Shown: in pieces, positions 31,901 to 43,161 of the stretch
Position numbering within the stretch: position 1 is the first letter of the stretch
How the letters are laid out: every line of letters starts with the position of its first letter
DNA from: Colias croceus
Taxonomy: Eukaryota > Arthropoda > Insecta > Lepidoptera > Pieridae
DNA: 64,000 nt
Assembly: GCF_905220415.1 (NCBI RefSeq)
Contig: NC_059554.1
Span: 4,365,001 to 4,429,000, forward strand
Direction of reading: 5' to 3'
Position numbers and translations under genes: made by a program
The notes under the pieces: model-generated
What the model was told of the DNA's origin: nothing
The model's input: the letters and a program-made list of their open reading frames with translations, nothing else
The model's database searches: none

Positions 31901-34900
31901 TCATAACACTTGGATTTGAAATTGTTTTAGTCGTAACACATTGTGCAATTGCTTTTTTTTCCCAACAGTGCAACGAGGTCGGCAATGTCCGTAAGGCAAA
32001 ATCTACAGTATGCATCGAAGAGTTGTATAAGCGTTACATAGAATTTATTTTAGTGTTTTATTCATTGTGGTGCTATATTGTATTTAGTAGTGTTTATATA
32101 TATTATTTAAGATGTACACGCATGATGTATTGTCAAATACCTTATCATGTAATTTATTTAAGTAAGTGCTTAATGAAGATGAATTGAATTACTTAAGTTT
32201 ATTGTTAAATTAAATGATATAAGCGTGAAGCGCAACAGGTCCTCATTAATTTGGTACGCCATTGAATGGCATTAGCAAGGGAGACGGCGACGGGGAGGCA
32301 GAACGACGGCCGCCGACTGTGAACAGGTGTAATATATCCGACAAACATTTTTATAAGTTGGATGGAAGCGAGATGTCGGCATTGCCCCGTCCTGGCCGCG
32401 GTACGACCTCTCGTTTCACAATTCAAAAATTATATTAAAACATAATATAATGCTATTAAATATTCCCTTGCTTCTCGGCGCCGCCGTCATTTGGCGACGC
32501 TCGGCCGCCCTGGGACTTGCTAACGAACTCTGCACGTTTCAGGTGTTAGAAAGAGGTCTGAAAGCTATACCATTATCAGTGGATCTCTGGATACATTATC
32601 TCAATCATGTCAAATCAACTAGAACTGAAGACCACGTCTATATACGATCTCAGTATGAACGAGCGATAGGTATGTACAATTATTGTACATGTTAAAACAA
32701 CATACAAGCTTACAAAAATTGAAAATTATGACAATCATTATTATGTGAATAGTTTTTCTATAATACTATCTTTTTTCATTATTATAGAGGCATGCGGTTT
32801 AGAGTTTCGCTCAGATCGATTGTGGGAGTCATACATAAAGTGGGAAGCAGAAAATGGTTCAGCTTTGAATGTGACCAACATCTATGATCGTTTATTAGCT
32901 ACACCAACACTCGGATATACATCCCATTTTGACAAGTGAGTAGAACATTTCAGGAGCTCTTATAATTTAAAATAACAAGGTTAAAGACATATTTGTTTAA
33001 TTAATTTAAGTACATGGAAAATATAAAAAAAAAATATGATTATATTTCAAAAAGCTTTTTCATTTATCTTCAAAAGTTAAATTCTGGATTTTAGTCATTT
33101 TTCGCTTCTGTTCTTACATAATTACATAAAACTCAATAATTCTGTGATTATTATGTTTTTTTATCATTGTATGAGTATTATACCAATTTCTGGATTTTAC
33201 TTATTTGTCACTTCTATTCTTAATAATTATAATCTTTGATCAAGTAGACGCTGACTATTAATATGATTTTATAAGTGATGCATACCCAAATGCAAAAAAA
33301 AAAATGTCTAAGTATTGTATTGTGTGACATAAGTGTATGTTGTTATGGTGCAGTTTCCAAGAGCACGTGATGTCGGAGCCGGTGGCGGGCGTGGTGTCGC
33401 GCGCGGAGCTGGTGCGGCTGCGCGGCGAGGTGCGCGACGCGAGCGGACAGGTGCCGCAGCTCGACCTGCCGCCCGGCGAGGACGAGCCGCTAGACCACGT
33501 GGTGAGATACACTACCTCCTATTTATGTTAGAAACGCGAAGAAAACATGTATGTTTGTTACTCTTTACGCAAAAACAGCTTGTTGGAGATGTATGAAATT
33601 GAATATAGAGATATGTGGATACTTTTACATGGTACACGCGACATCCAAAGAGTTACAGCGTGCTCATATACACACCCCGAAACTAATCAATGAAAATTGA
33701 AAAAAAGTACATATTATCTGCAAAATTAGCCCCTATTTTACCTTTTCTAAATATTGAAATTTCTTCGTGTAAATACTTAGTATTATATGTTTAATAAGTT
33801 TAACCTATAACTTTGTTACTAGGCGTCTGAGGAGGAAGGGCAGGCAATCAAAGAGCGTGTTATCGCAGCGAGGAGGAAAGTGCACAAAACTACCGGGGAA
33901 GAGGTCGCCGCGCGATGGGCGTTTGAAGAAGGGGTGCGTGATACTCATAAATTATTGTTAATGCTATTCATAGAATTGAAATAAGTAATTTCGATGTAAG
34001 ATTTTTTTTGTGATTTCCATTTATTTTTTTGTAGTAATACATTTGTATGTAAACCGATTAAACTAACTTTAATTATAATTTAATTTATACAGATAAAACG
34101 ACCGTACTTCCACGTGAAGCCTTTAGAAAGATGTCAGCTGAAGAACTGGAAGGCTTACTTGGAGTGGGAGAAGCAGCATGGATCGTTGAAACGCGCGTTA
34201 GTGTTGCACGAACGATGCCTAATCGCGTGTGCGCTGTATGAAGAATTTTGGATGAGGGTATGTACATAAATAAGATGAAAAAATTCAAACTTTCTTTTGC
34301 TCTATGGACTAAATTAATAAATAAAATATATACTTAACAACAAATTAGAGTTTACTATGCAATTCAATTCAACTAAGAATAGGAATGTTACCAATTTTAA
34401 AAATAAATATCTATGTCGTCATAAAATGGCGCAGAATCGTTCCTATTCCTAGTTGAATAACATAGTAAAATAACATTTAATTTGAAATATTATCACTCAT
34501 TCTAGCATAACATGTTCTAAAAACGTAAACGTTAAAATAGATAGAAACTTATGGTCCGGGAGCCAGAAGCAGATTTTATGACCAAGTTCCTCTCAGGCGG
34601 TAATTAGTAAAATGCATCAAAGTATAGTATTATGAAGCCTCGTGAACGTCAGCTGGAGCTCGGTTGGGGGGGTGAGCGGTTGTAGCCTCCCACGCACGTA
34701 AGAAAAAAAAGTATATTCATTCATTTCCTCTCAGCTAAAAATTTGTCAAATTGTAGCTAACCCAATATCTCAACGAAAAATAATAATCAGCTGGTTACAG
34801 CATGGTGTATTATGCGTCAGCTGGTGTCTCGAATATAATGAGACATTAACAAAATCATCGAGATACGTGGAATTCCATCAACATAAGTCCCCGTAAAAGA

Positions 34901-37900
34901 TAAGTAATAACTTTATTAATTATATATTATACTATTATTTTTTTAATAATTATAGTTAACTAATGTTTTTAGTGGGTTATTTCATATTTGTTACACTTTT
35001 ATGTAGTTATGTGAATTTGATGATATGATAGTTATTTTTAAATGCAGTTTATAATATTTGTAAAAACATGTTTACCTATGTGGCTGAATGTACGTAGTGT
35101 AATCATGTGCACAATTAACCACCTCCAAGTACCTTATTACTGTCTATATTATGCTAGCGTGTGTTGCTTGAATTTTTAAAAATAACGATAATAATTAAAG
35201 ATACGTCATTTCATCTCAGATGAAAATTTGTGAGCTGATTGTTAATATACTGATGCAATAAATAAAAAAAATCAGCTAGCAATAATTCGAGGAAAACCTA
35301 GTCAGTTGATGCATATAAATTGGCAATAGATGCTTCTGTCTAACTCCTATGTAATAACTTTCAAAGTATCAGCTGACGGTTTTTCCACCCAGATACAGCC
35401 AGCTGACCTATATATATATCCACAGTTACATATTAGCTATCATCAGGTAAATTTTAGTTTGAGAGGAAATCACGGAAAATAATTTTATTTTTTTCATGTT
35501 CGAGACACCAGCTGACGTATAATACACCATGTTGTAACCAGCTGATTATTTTTTTTCGTTGAGATATTGGGTTAGCTACAATTTGACAAATTTTTAGCTG
35601 AGAGGAAATGAATGAATGTATTTTTTTTTCCTACGTGCGTGGGAGGCTAAAACCGCTCACCCCCCCCCAACCGAGCGCCAGCTGACGTTCACGAGGCTTT
35701 ATAATACTATACTCTGATGCGTCTGACGAATTATCTCTTGAGAGGAAATAATTAACCAAATTTGCACCTGGCTCCCTAACCATTATATTATGTCAATTTA
35801 TTACGTGCAGCTGTAAAATGTATTCTTGCAGCTGATAAAGCTCCTTGAACATAAACATGTATTCTTGCAGCTGATAAAGTTCCTCGAAGAGAAGTCAGCC
35901 GCGCACCCAGAACTCGTGGCAGTACAGCGTGACGTACTGGAGCGGGCGTGTACCGTGCACCACCTGGACAAGCCGGAGCTGCACCTGCACTGGGCGCACT
36001 TCGAGGAGGCGCTCGGCCACTGCGCCCGGGCCGCAGAGATACTCGACCGCATCGAGAAGACGTGCCCGGGGCTCGTGCAGATACAGTACCGGTGCGTGTG
36101 CACGCAAACACATTGTAATACTAAATAGACTGCGCACTGTGGCGCCAAAACCCGTACTAGTGAGAGTGTATCCTTTGGTCTTTGGTTGCATGTGTATGTG
36201 TGGGGTTGTTAGTAAATGTACAAGTGAAATTATAATATGAGAGTATGATATGCGTATAAAAACGTGTAGTAATAGAGAAATCAGAAAATAGAAAAAATAA
36301 GTTTTAATTTACGTATTAATTTTAATATAAATTTTTCCATTTCTTTCACAGTCGTGTAAATCTGGAACGTCGTCGTGGCGACTACGACAAATGTGTACAG
36401 CTGTATGAAGGATACATTGCATCAGCCAAGAACAAGGCGATTGCCTCAGCTCTGTCGATTAAGTACGCTCGGTTCTTGTTCCATGTTAAACAAGAGCCAG
36501 CTGCAGCGAGGAAAGTTCTCGATGAAGCCATAGAGAAGGACCCCCTAAACGCCAGGTTGCATATGCAGAGATTGGATATGGCGATACATACACCTGGAAC
36601 GCCGTATGAAGAGTTGGAAGGTAGGGGAGTTTCGGTTTTATGTCAAAAATAATTATTTCACTTGTTCTATCTATTGCACTTGTTTTTTCTAACTTTACTT
36701 GAGTGTATTAACCATTTGCGTATCTTAATTTTTATTAGAGCTATAATTGTACGTACCGTAATATTCGAAAAAAAAAACTGATTGTTTTTATGGTATGATT
36801 TTTGTGCCTAGAGTTAGAAGGCTAGCCTGTGACAAAGGTTACTTTTTACCACGGTGACACATCTTATTCAAACGAGAATTTCCTTGAGCTACGCGGACGG
36901 AGCCGCCGGGATTTATACATTAGTTACATGTGTACACTTGTGTTGCAGAGCTGGTGCGGTCGTACGAGAAGCAGGAGGGCGCGGAGCTGGAGACGAGCGC
37001 GGCGCTGGCGTGGCGCTGGCGCGAGCTCGCCGAGGAGCTGGGCGGGGCGGCGGGCGCCCGCGCCGCGCACCTGCACGCGCGCGCGCTCGCACGACACCTG
37101 CGCAAGCGCGCGCGCAAGGACAAGCACGACGCGCCGCCGCCGCAGTCAGTGCTCCCTACTATACTAGCTCTAGCGGGGACGGGCCGCCGTTGTAGTCCAT
37201 TGTTCCGTTATAGTTTCCGAATAATTAATTAAATTATGTTACACTAGCTTCCGCCTGCGACTCCGTCCGCGCGGAAAAATTAAGGAAAATTAAAATTTTC
37301 TACGTATTTTTCCGGGATAAAAAGTATCCTATTTTATGCCCAGGGTAATAAGGTATAATTATACCAAGTTTCATCGAAATCGAACCGTTTTTACGGGTTG
37401 CATTCACATACAGACAGACAGACAGACTGACAGACAACAATTTTTTTAATCACATATTTGGGTTTGGTATCGATTCAGTAACACCCCTTGCTATTTATTT
37501 TTTCAATATTTTCAATGTACAGAATTTACCCTTCTACAGATTTATTATATGTATAGATTATACATGTATAGATAGGCTACAAATGAATAACTTCGTTCAT
37601 TCAAGAGATTGTAATTAAAAGTATTGTAGAACGTTACAGCGCTTTCTATAACTTTTTTAAACGGTAACACTAACACTCTCGTTACCGATATCATTAAAAT
37701 AAATTTCCAATAGGCATGACGACAGTATCCATAAATGATTGTATTAGTGTTTTTAAGGGAAAATGTATAATAAATAAATTCAATATAGTGACTTAAAAAT
37801 CTTAAAAACACTAAGATTAATGAGATTATCAATAAAATAAAACATTGAAATTCTGCAGTTGGCCATTTTGACTAAAACACGCGTGACGTCACGCTTAAGT

Positions 37901-38652
37901 AAACAACTCACGTCAGATGTATTTTGTTGTTATGAACATGTTGAGAATACGCATTTTTATTTATTTTCTGTTGTTTCACGTATGCTTTATCGACTCAGAA
38001 CAGAAATATAATTGCGAATTCACGAATACGTGGTTTCGGGGTTCTCCGCGCCAACTTTATACAATCATTTCTTATTATTTTCTCCCTTAAAATAATTACT
38101 AACACATTTTTGAGCATTATTTTAATGTGGATTCACACTGCAATTCTGCACACCACTTATAAACGTTGAAATTCGTTTCTATAACACATATTAAATCAAT
38201 ATTTTTTAAATTTTCTTCGCAATGCATACAAATAATTACGTATTTACTAAAGAGTGACGTCACGCTTACGCCATGACACCTCCGAGCTGTTTTGGCACAG
38301 TTGATAAATATTTTTTGAAAAATGGCTTTTATCTTTGTTAAATTTAAATATATTACCGAAATATAGGGTTTTTCTTGTATAGTAAACGTATGCACACATT
38401 ATGGAAGAGGATTTCAAAATCTTTCGTCATGCCTATTCCAGAGTTGCCGCTGAGACGAAGAAGAAGGAGAGCGCGACGACCACCGCGAGCGCGACGACCA
38501 CGAGCACCACATACTACCAGACGACGGCGGCCAACGCGCAGTCGTACGACCAGTCGTACGCGCAGCCGTACCAGCCGCCGTGGGGCTACCAGCAGCCGCC
38601 CGGCCCCTACCAGCACCACGCGCCCTGGCCCCAGTACCCCAACTACTACTAG
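28997..38652 (+). CDS. PRPF39: Pre-mRNA processing factor 39, U1 snRNP-associated HAT-repeat protein, 992 aa
   Basis: Sixteen coding exons: 28997-29026, 29099-29743, 29981-30136, 30751-30891, 31063-31185, 31296-31457, 31683-31808, 32543-32669, 32788-32935, 33354-33501, 33823-33933, 34093-34257, 35871-36091, 36352-36620, 36949-37144 and 38442-38652. They sum to 993 codons. Residues 1-380 are acidic and disordered, with repeated VSEDELP-type motifs. HAT (half-TPR) repeats span about 395-860, with YWKVVNDDPTDFTGWTYLLQ, YGYWRKYADYEKRKG, AIPLSVDLWIHYLNHV and IKRPYFHVKPLE typical of Prp39. The tail is Tyr/Pro/Gln-rich (PPWGYQQPPGPYQHHAP) and ends NYY. Prp39 scaffolds U1 snRNP and aids 5' splice-site choice in the nucleus. 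The last junction is the least certain; the acceptor before base 38442 is the best that keeps frame. Exon 13 has a second in-frame acceptor at 35832. Confidence 0.9.
30264..30445 (-). mobile_element. Non-autonomous Helitron in PRPF39 intron 3
   Basis: On the minus strand it runs TCACTACATAGTATAAAACA to GCGGGCGGTAAGCTAG, with A before and T after. The interior is a common lepidopteran Helitron type ending in a CCGCGGGCGG hairpin. Confidence 0.75.
30518..30665 (-). mobile_element. Second Helitron family in PRPF39 intron 3
   Basis: The minus strand starts TCTATACTAATATTATAAAG and ends with CTAG at 30518. It matches the copies at 44137 and 54796 but has a shortened 3' part. Confidence 0.75.
32040..32542. 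other. PRPF39 intron 7 segment with a GC-rich insert
   Basis: At 32215-32420 and 32465-32530 base composition rises sharply compared with the neighbouring intron. The 73-codon minus frame at 32205-32426 includes QWRTKLMRTCCASRLYHLI. It looks like a repeat of unknown type. A splice-like TTTCCCAACAG|TGC at 31968 could open a cryptic exon that would end early. Confidence 0.3.
34551..35783. mobile_element. 1.2-kb foldback-like element with iterated CAGCTG words
   Basis: The ends ATGGTCCGGGAGCCAG and, inverted, CTGGCTCCCTAACCAT open inverted repeats of about 290 bp that also pair GCCTCGTGAACGTCAGCTGG with its mirror at 35670-35695. The palindrome CAGCTG, often as GTCAGCTG or CAGCTGAC, recurs throughout the arms and centre. 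There is no coding frame. It fills most of PRPF39 intron 12. Confidence 0.75.
35818..35885 (+). repeat. 39-bp tandem duplication carrying two splice acceptors of PRPF39 exon 13
   Basis: TGTATTCTTGCAGCTGATAA occurs twice, placing acceptors before 35832 and 35871. The extra 39 bp are open and in frame (LIKLLEHKHVFLQ), so both acceptors give a readable protein differing by 13 residues. Confidence 0.85.
37254..37557 (-). mobile_element. Non-autonomous Helitron in PRPF39 intron 15
   Basis: An inverted relative of the 18348-18812 copy: minus strand TCTATACATATAATAAATCT to GCAGGCGGAAGCTAG, between A and T. The GTCTGTC tandem tract is kept. Confidence 0.8.
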
Positions 38653-40915
38653 TGCAAACCCCGCCGCGCGAAACACACGCACCCCCGACGCTTTTAACCC
38701 CCCGTTGAAACCTCGGCACCTTAATGAACTGATTGTGTGTACTAATTTTAAATTTATATGTCATGAACTACTTATTAAAATTTTGTTCTTGTGAACCTAA
38801 CCTACAGTAATTTCTGACACATGGAAATGAGAATTATCGATTGTAATTTGTAATGCTCAGATCTCAAAGCTATCGTTGTGTACAGCGTCGCCTAAATGTA
38901 TATTAACTCTTCACGGCATATATAACTTGTAGAAATACTATTAGAATCTGAAATGTTCCATAGTTTTATTGCAATAGGGAGTAAATTGATGTGTATGTCA
39001 TATTAGATATAAATGAATTGTTAAAACTTATCTTTTTCTCGTAATTGTCATGATTTATGATACAGTTTCAATAAATGTTTCAAATCTGTGTTTAGTAGAT
39101 ATTTTAAATAAAAATTAATTACAAAAAGTCGTTTTAAAATTGAATTGACATAGTAAAAAGCTAAACTGTAAAATTTTTTTGGTTTAATTAGATGACGCAT
39201 TTGGCTGTGTTGTTGTAATTTGTCTTTGCCAAATAAATAAAAATAGTTCGAATATTATTAAATGTGTCACTTGCTATAATTAAGGCTTAATTATATAGTA
39301 AGATAAAGTAAAAATATTGTATTATATCTGGACTAGATGTCACTTGTACATTTGCAATTGGTTTGTTTGTCCAGCTTGCACGTTCATTCAAACGAACACC
39401 GTTTGGTTTATGTGCAGTTGCTTCATTGTGGGTGAAGGAAGTCTATGTATAACCACAGACTAATAATAATATACTACGTATACAAGTATAACTATCAACT
39501 TGTCATTTACTTAACATCACTAATACAGTAGTCTTCAAGTTCTTGAACTCTCGTTTTATATAAATAAGAAGTACAATTGTTTGTGCAACACAGCTCGCCA
39601 CCGGATAGTAGATAATTTGTATAAGATATTTAGAAGTACAGAATATTGCAAAGAGGTATTTTGTAAAGAGAGGTGGATTTATCATTTCTCATCATTGAAT
39701 TCAGTGATTTTCATATTTGTTAAGGTTTAATGTCGCAATCTTATAACTTAACAACATTACTCTATGTATGACATTGTTTTAATATAATAATTTTGAAAAC
39801 TATTAAACATTGTGTTTTATTTCAATCTTCTGTTTCCTGTATAGTAGAGAAAGATTTACCTCAATTTAATATGAACAGAAACATATGTAAGCTTATAAGT
39901 AATGGTATTAAAATATTACGATAAACCGAATTTCTGATCGGATTTTCTCTTGATTTTCTATACAGTTTGCACCATTTTTTCATTAGTATAATAAAGTATG
40001 GGAAAAATGTTGACATTAATATTTTGTGTACAGTGGTCAAAGTATGATAATAATATTATGATGTTACATAACTTTATAGATGTTGGAAAAAAGAAAGCCC
40101 CTGTTGCTAATTTTTTGGCCTATAAAAGCCTGCGTGGCGTGTGTATGCTTATGTTAAATAAATAAGTAATTAATTACATATAGTTATCATTCTTTCGATT
40201 ACAAAATAGGCATATACATGGTGTATTGTGTAATCGTTAAGTGTGCACAGGCAATTATTATCCATAACTATTACATAACAGAGAGCATTCTTTCGTGATC
40301 TTTTAGTGTAAGCGAAAACTCGTATTCAGTGTTGTTCAGTATTAGAACATTCCATAGAATCTTTTCAAACGCACTATGAACAACGAAATAAATACATTTG
40401 ACCACAGCATTTGACTAAGCATTTGACATATAATAGTGGGATTAGGTGTGTTAGAATGAGCATTCTCGCTCGTTTGATGTAAATGCACCGTTATAATATA
40501 CCAAAAAACTTTAAACTGATATCGAAGTATGTATTTATATACATAAATGAGTAAAAAGGCACTAATAACTGTTAAAATAATAATGGGAAATATCCAAAAA
40601 AATTACATAAAACACTCCCATACACAAATATTTTTACTAAATTCGAAGTGACGTTCTCGTTGTGCAGTACAATGAAGTTCTATTTACAGTCTCTAAATGA
40701 ACTTTCCTTATAATAATTAATGCAAATAACAAAAAAAATCTTTGTCTATAATATTTACGGAATAATCGCCTGTGCACACCTAACCATGTACCTGTAAAAC
40801 CTCTATCAAACAGACAAGCAAATAAAACTAAATTTAGCAACTGTTCACTTTTATTCATTTTAATTATTGTGCTGTAATCAAGCGTAATAGATTATTTTAA
40901 GGCAGCAACAAATAT
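38653..40915. other. PRPF39 3' UTR and intergenic DNA
   Basis: A TTTCAATAAATGTTTC signal at about 39066 is a good polyadenylation site for PRPF39. Beyond it is AT-rich DNA. GGCCTATAAAAGCCTG at about 40117 is a TATA-like word without a matching gene. No other feature is supported. Confidence 0.5.
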
Positions 40916-41301
40916 ACAGGGTGTCCCACTATATTAAGCTCAAAGGTGGTTATAGTTTTGCATTCGCTAAGTACGTAAAAAATACTTATAAAATTTCAGA
41001 CGCATTTTTTTTTTCAAATAGATTTATTCTTAAAACTCAATGTGTACACCCATAACAAGCAACCCGCCCAGCTTTGCTACCAACTCGTGACCTATCGTTT
41101 ATGTTTTCATAGACAAAATTCTCACATTAGCGAAGCGGTGTGCCGGCTGCGCGAAGTTAGAGAAGAAAACATGGATTTTCAGGAAAAATTTAGCAACATT
41201 TTTTGATGTAATTTTGTTGTTTAAGTATTTTTACGTGATTAGTATGATATGCAAAACTACATCCCTTCGCGCTTAGTATACCAATAGTGGGACACCCTGT
41301 A
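40916..41301. mobile_element. MITE with mariner-like ends
   Basis: ACAGGGTGTCCCACTAT at the left is mirrored by ATAGTGGGACACCCTGT at the right, each next to TATA. TA targets and these tips suggest a Tc1/mariner-type MITE. About 386 bp, no coding frame. Confidence 0.75.
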
Positions 41302-41331
41302 TATAACTAATAGACTTTTTTAATAGTATGT

Positions 41332-42217
41332 ATGTCGTGGTCATATCGTAGATTTGATCATTTCATGATATGAGTGGCCATTTCACGAAATGATCGCATA
41401 TCGTGAAATGGCCAATTTAGTTTGGCCACATCATGATGTGGTTTGGGCAGATCAATGATAAGAAATCGTTTCACGATATGGCCAATTAACGCATGGTTTT
41501 TTCATGAAATTATCAAAATTATTTGATCATATCGTAAAATAGTTACATTAATCGTTGGTAGAGGCGCTGCAAGCTCTATGTTTAGGTATGTGATAAGATG
41601 GCGGCCGCTGGCGAAAATTAAATTATTCGCAGTTAAAAACTTCATAATTCGTTTAATAACAATATTATGAAGAAAGTCATAGCAAAGAATTTACGACGAA
41701 GAGGTACGAGTACTATGGAAAATGTGGATATCTTACTTATATGTATTTAAGAAAAAATGCGACTTAAATAAAATAATTTAAGAAACTACTAAGTACTAAC
41801 TATATTATTATAATTGTTTGTTTTTTAAAAAGCGATCCGCTTCTGGCACTCGCCGGCCGCTGCTGCGGCACGCTCGCTTTGCTCGCTCGGCTCGTGCGTT
41901 GTTTATCAAAGTCTAACCTAACCTAACGTTTTCTATTGCAAAAACGATTCGCTTCTGGCATTCGCCGGCCGCTGCCGCGGCACTAACTTAAATGACATTA
42001 AATAAGTTTTTAGAATATAGTTATTCTGAAATTTTTTAATATTTTATGGACTCTTTATATTTTATACGATCTGGCCAAATGTGGATGACCAAATCGTGAA
42101 ACGTTGACGATTTAACGATCTGATCAAACTATGTTAGCCATTTCACGATATGCGACCATTTCGTGAAATGGCCACTCATATCATGAAATGATCAATTCTA
42201 CGATATGACCACGACAT
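41332..42217. mobile_element. 0.9-kb MITE with iterated TTTCACGA(A/T)ATG words
   Basis: The left end ATGTCGTGGTCATATCGTAG, then TTTGATCATTTCATGATATGAGTGGCC, is mirrored on the right for at least 80 bp. Both arms and their inner flanks repeat the near-palindrome ATTTCACGAAATG / CATATCGTGAAATGG many times. The centre has a directly repeated GC block, CGCTTCTGGCA(C/T)TCGCCGGC (about 41830 and 41950). No coding frame is seen. Confidence 0.75.
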
Positions 42218-42287
42218 GTACATAGTAGTTTTGATTCTGTTGCAATCACGTGAGTGGTGCTTGCAGCTTTCCAAGTTTAACAATATA

Positions 42288-42327
42288 TCACAGTATTACA
42301 ATAGAAAATAATATTGTAATACTGTGA
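42288..42327. repeat. Small perfect hairpin
   Basis: ATCACAGTATTACAAT is followed, after eight bases, by its reverse complement. It is unlinked to any visible gene. Confidence 0.7.
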
Positions 42328-42816
42328 TTATATTATCATTATAAATGTTTTATTGATACAGAGATCTTATTAACCGAGGATTTGATTATGTAAGATATAA
42401 AACTTGATATACAAGACATAAATAGCTCTCAGGTTGTTACAGTTATTTCTGGGTGATATAACTTTTTCTATATTAATTCCTAGGTAAACCAGTAAAATCG
42501 GCAAATTGCTAGTAGGCCGTAGGGTGAGGATGAAAATAAAAACATTCATGTATTATACCACTACCTTTATTGATTTAAATTAAAATCGTTAATATACAAG
42601 TCTAAAGATTATACTTGCAAAACATCAGTTTTTTTATAAATTATTTATTTGTATTTACAATAAATATAAAATCCAAACTCAGAGATTTAAAGCAAAAAAT
42701 GCATTAAATTATGACTTTACTTGTGTAAATAAAAATAACGATAAAATATAGAGTTCAAAGTTGTAAAAACATATTTATAATTCATTTTAATATACCGAAA
42801 TGTATTGTTATCCCTA

Positions 42817-43051
42817 AGGCGCAACGCTCTCTGAATCAAGATTCGAGGTGCGGTCGAGGCGCGGGCGTTCAAAAAGCGCGCCTCCTCTAGATATTCTTAA
42901 CCGAATAATAGATATTCTTAAGAATAAAAAAAGAATAAAAAATTATTCTTTCTCTCTAGATATTCTTAAGAATATCTAGAGGAGGCGCGCTTTTTGAACG
43001 CCCGCGCCTCGACCGCACCTCGACTCTTGATTCAGTGAGCGTTGCGCCTTA
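42817..43051. mobile_element. Long-arm palindrome MITE at the ARID4 3' end
   Basis: AAGGCGCAACGCTC, then GAGGTGCGGTCGAGGCGCGG through CTAGATATTCTTAA, is mirrored with few mismatches and ends GCGTTGCGCCTT. Arms are close to 95 bp. It lies about 110 bp beyond the ARID4 stop codon, downstream of an AATAAA on the minus strand (about 43093). Confidence 0.8.
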
Positions 43052-43161
43052 AACGACGTAAACGAGATATTGTGTGAAAGTGTGCTTTAGTTGTGTTTAT
43101 TCTATAACGAATAAACTGAAGTCTTCGGAATATTATTTCTGCACCAGGCAGACTAGTCGAA

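Noticed and set aside
31969..32167. Extra PRPF39 exon starting CNEVGNVRKAKS
   Set aside because: Exon 7 joins exon 8 directly in frame with the expected family sequence, and this segment runs into an intronic frame with no good donor.
38401..38441. ATG at 38401 (MEEDFKIFRHAYSR) as an independent start or exon start
   Set aside because: In-frame stops lie just upstream and the acceptor ending at 38441 keeps the PRPF39 frame with the 37144 donor. Not fully excluded.
38353..38794. Arg-rich frames over the last PRPF39 exon
   Set aside because: They are alternate frames of the GC-rich terminal exon; the frame ending in NYY stop is the conserved one.
40110..40140. TATA-like GCCTATAAAAGCC as a promoter
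   Set aside because: No start codon or transcript-like structure follows within reach.
41925..41940. CTAACCTAACCTAACG as telomeric TTAGG repeats
   Set aside because: Only about three units, inside a MITE; too few for telomere DNA.
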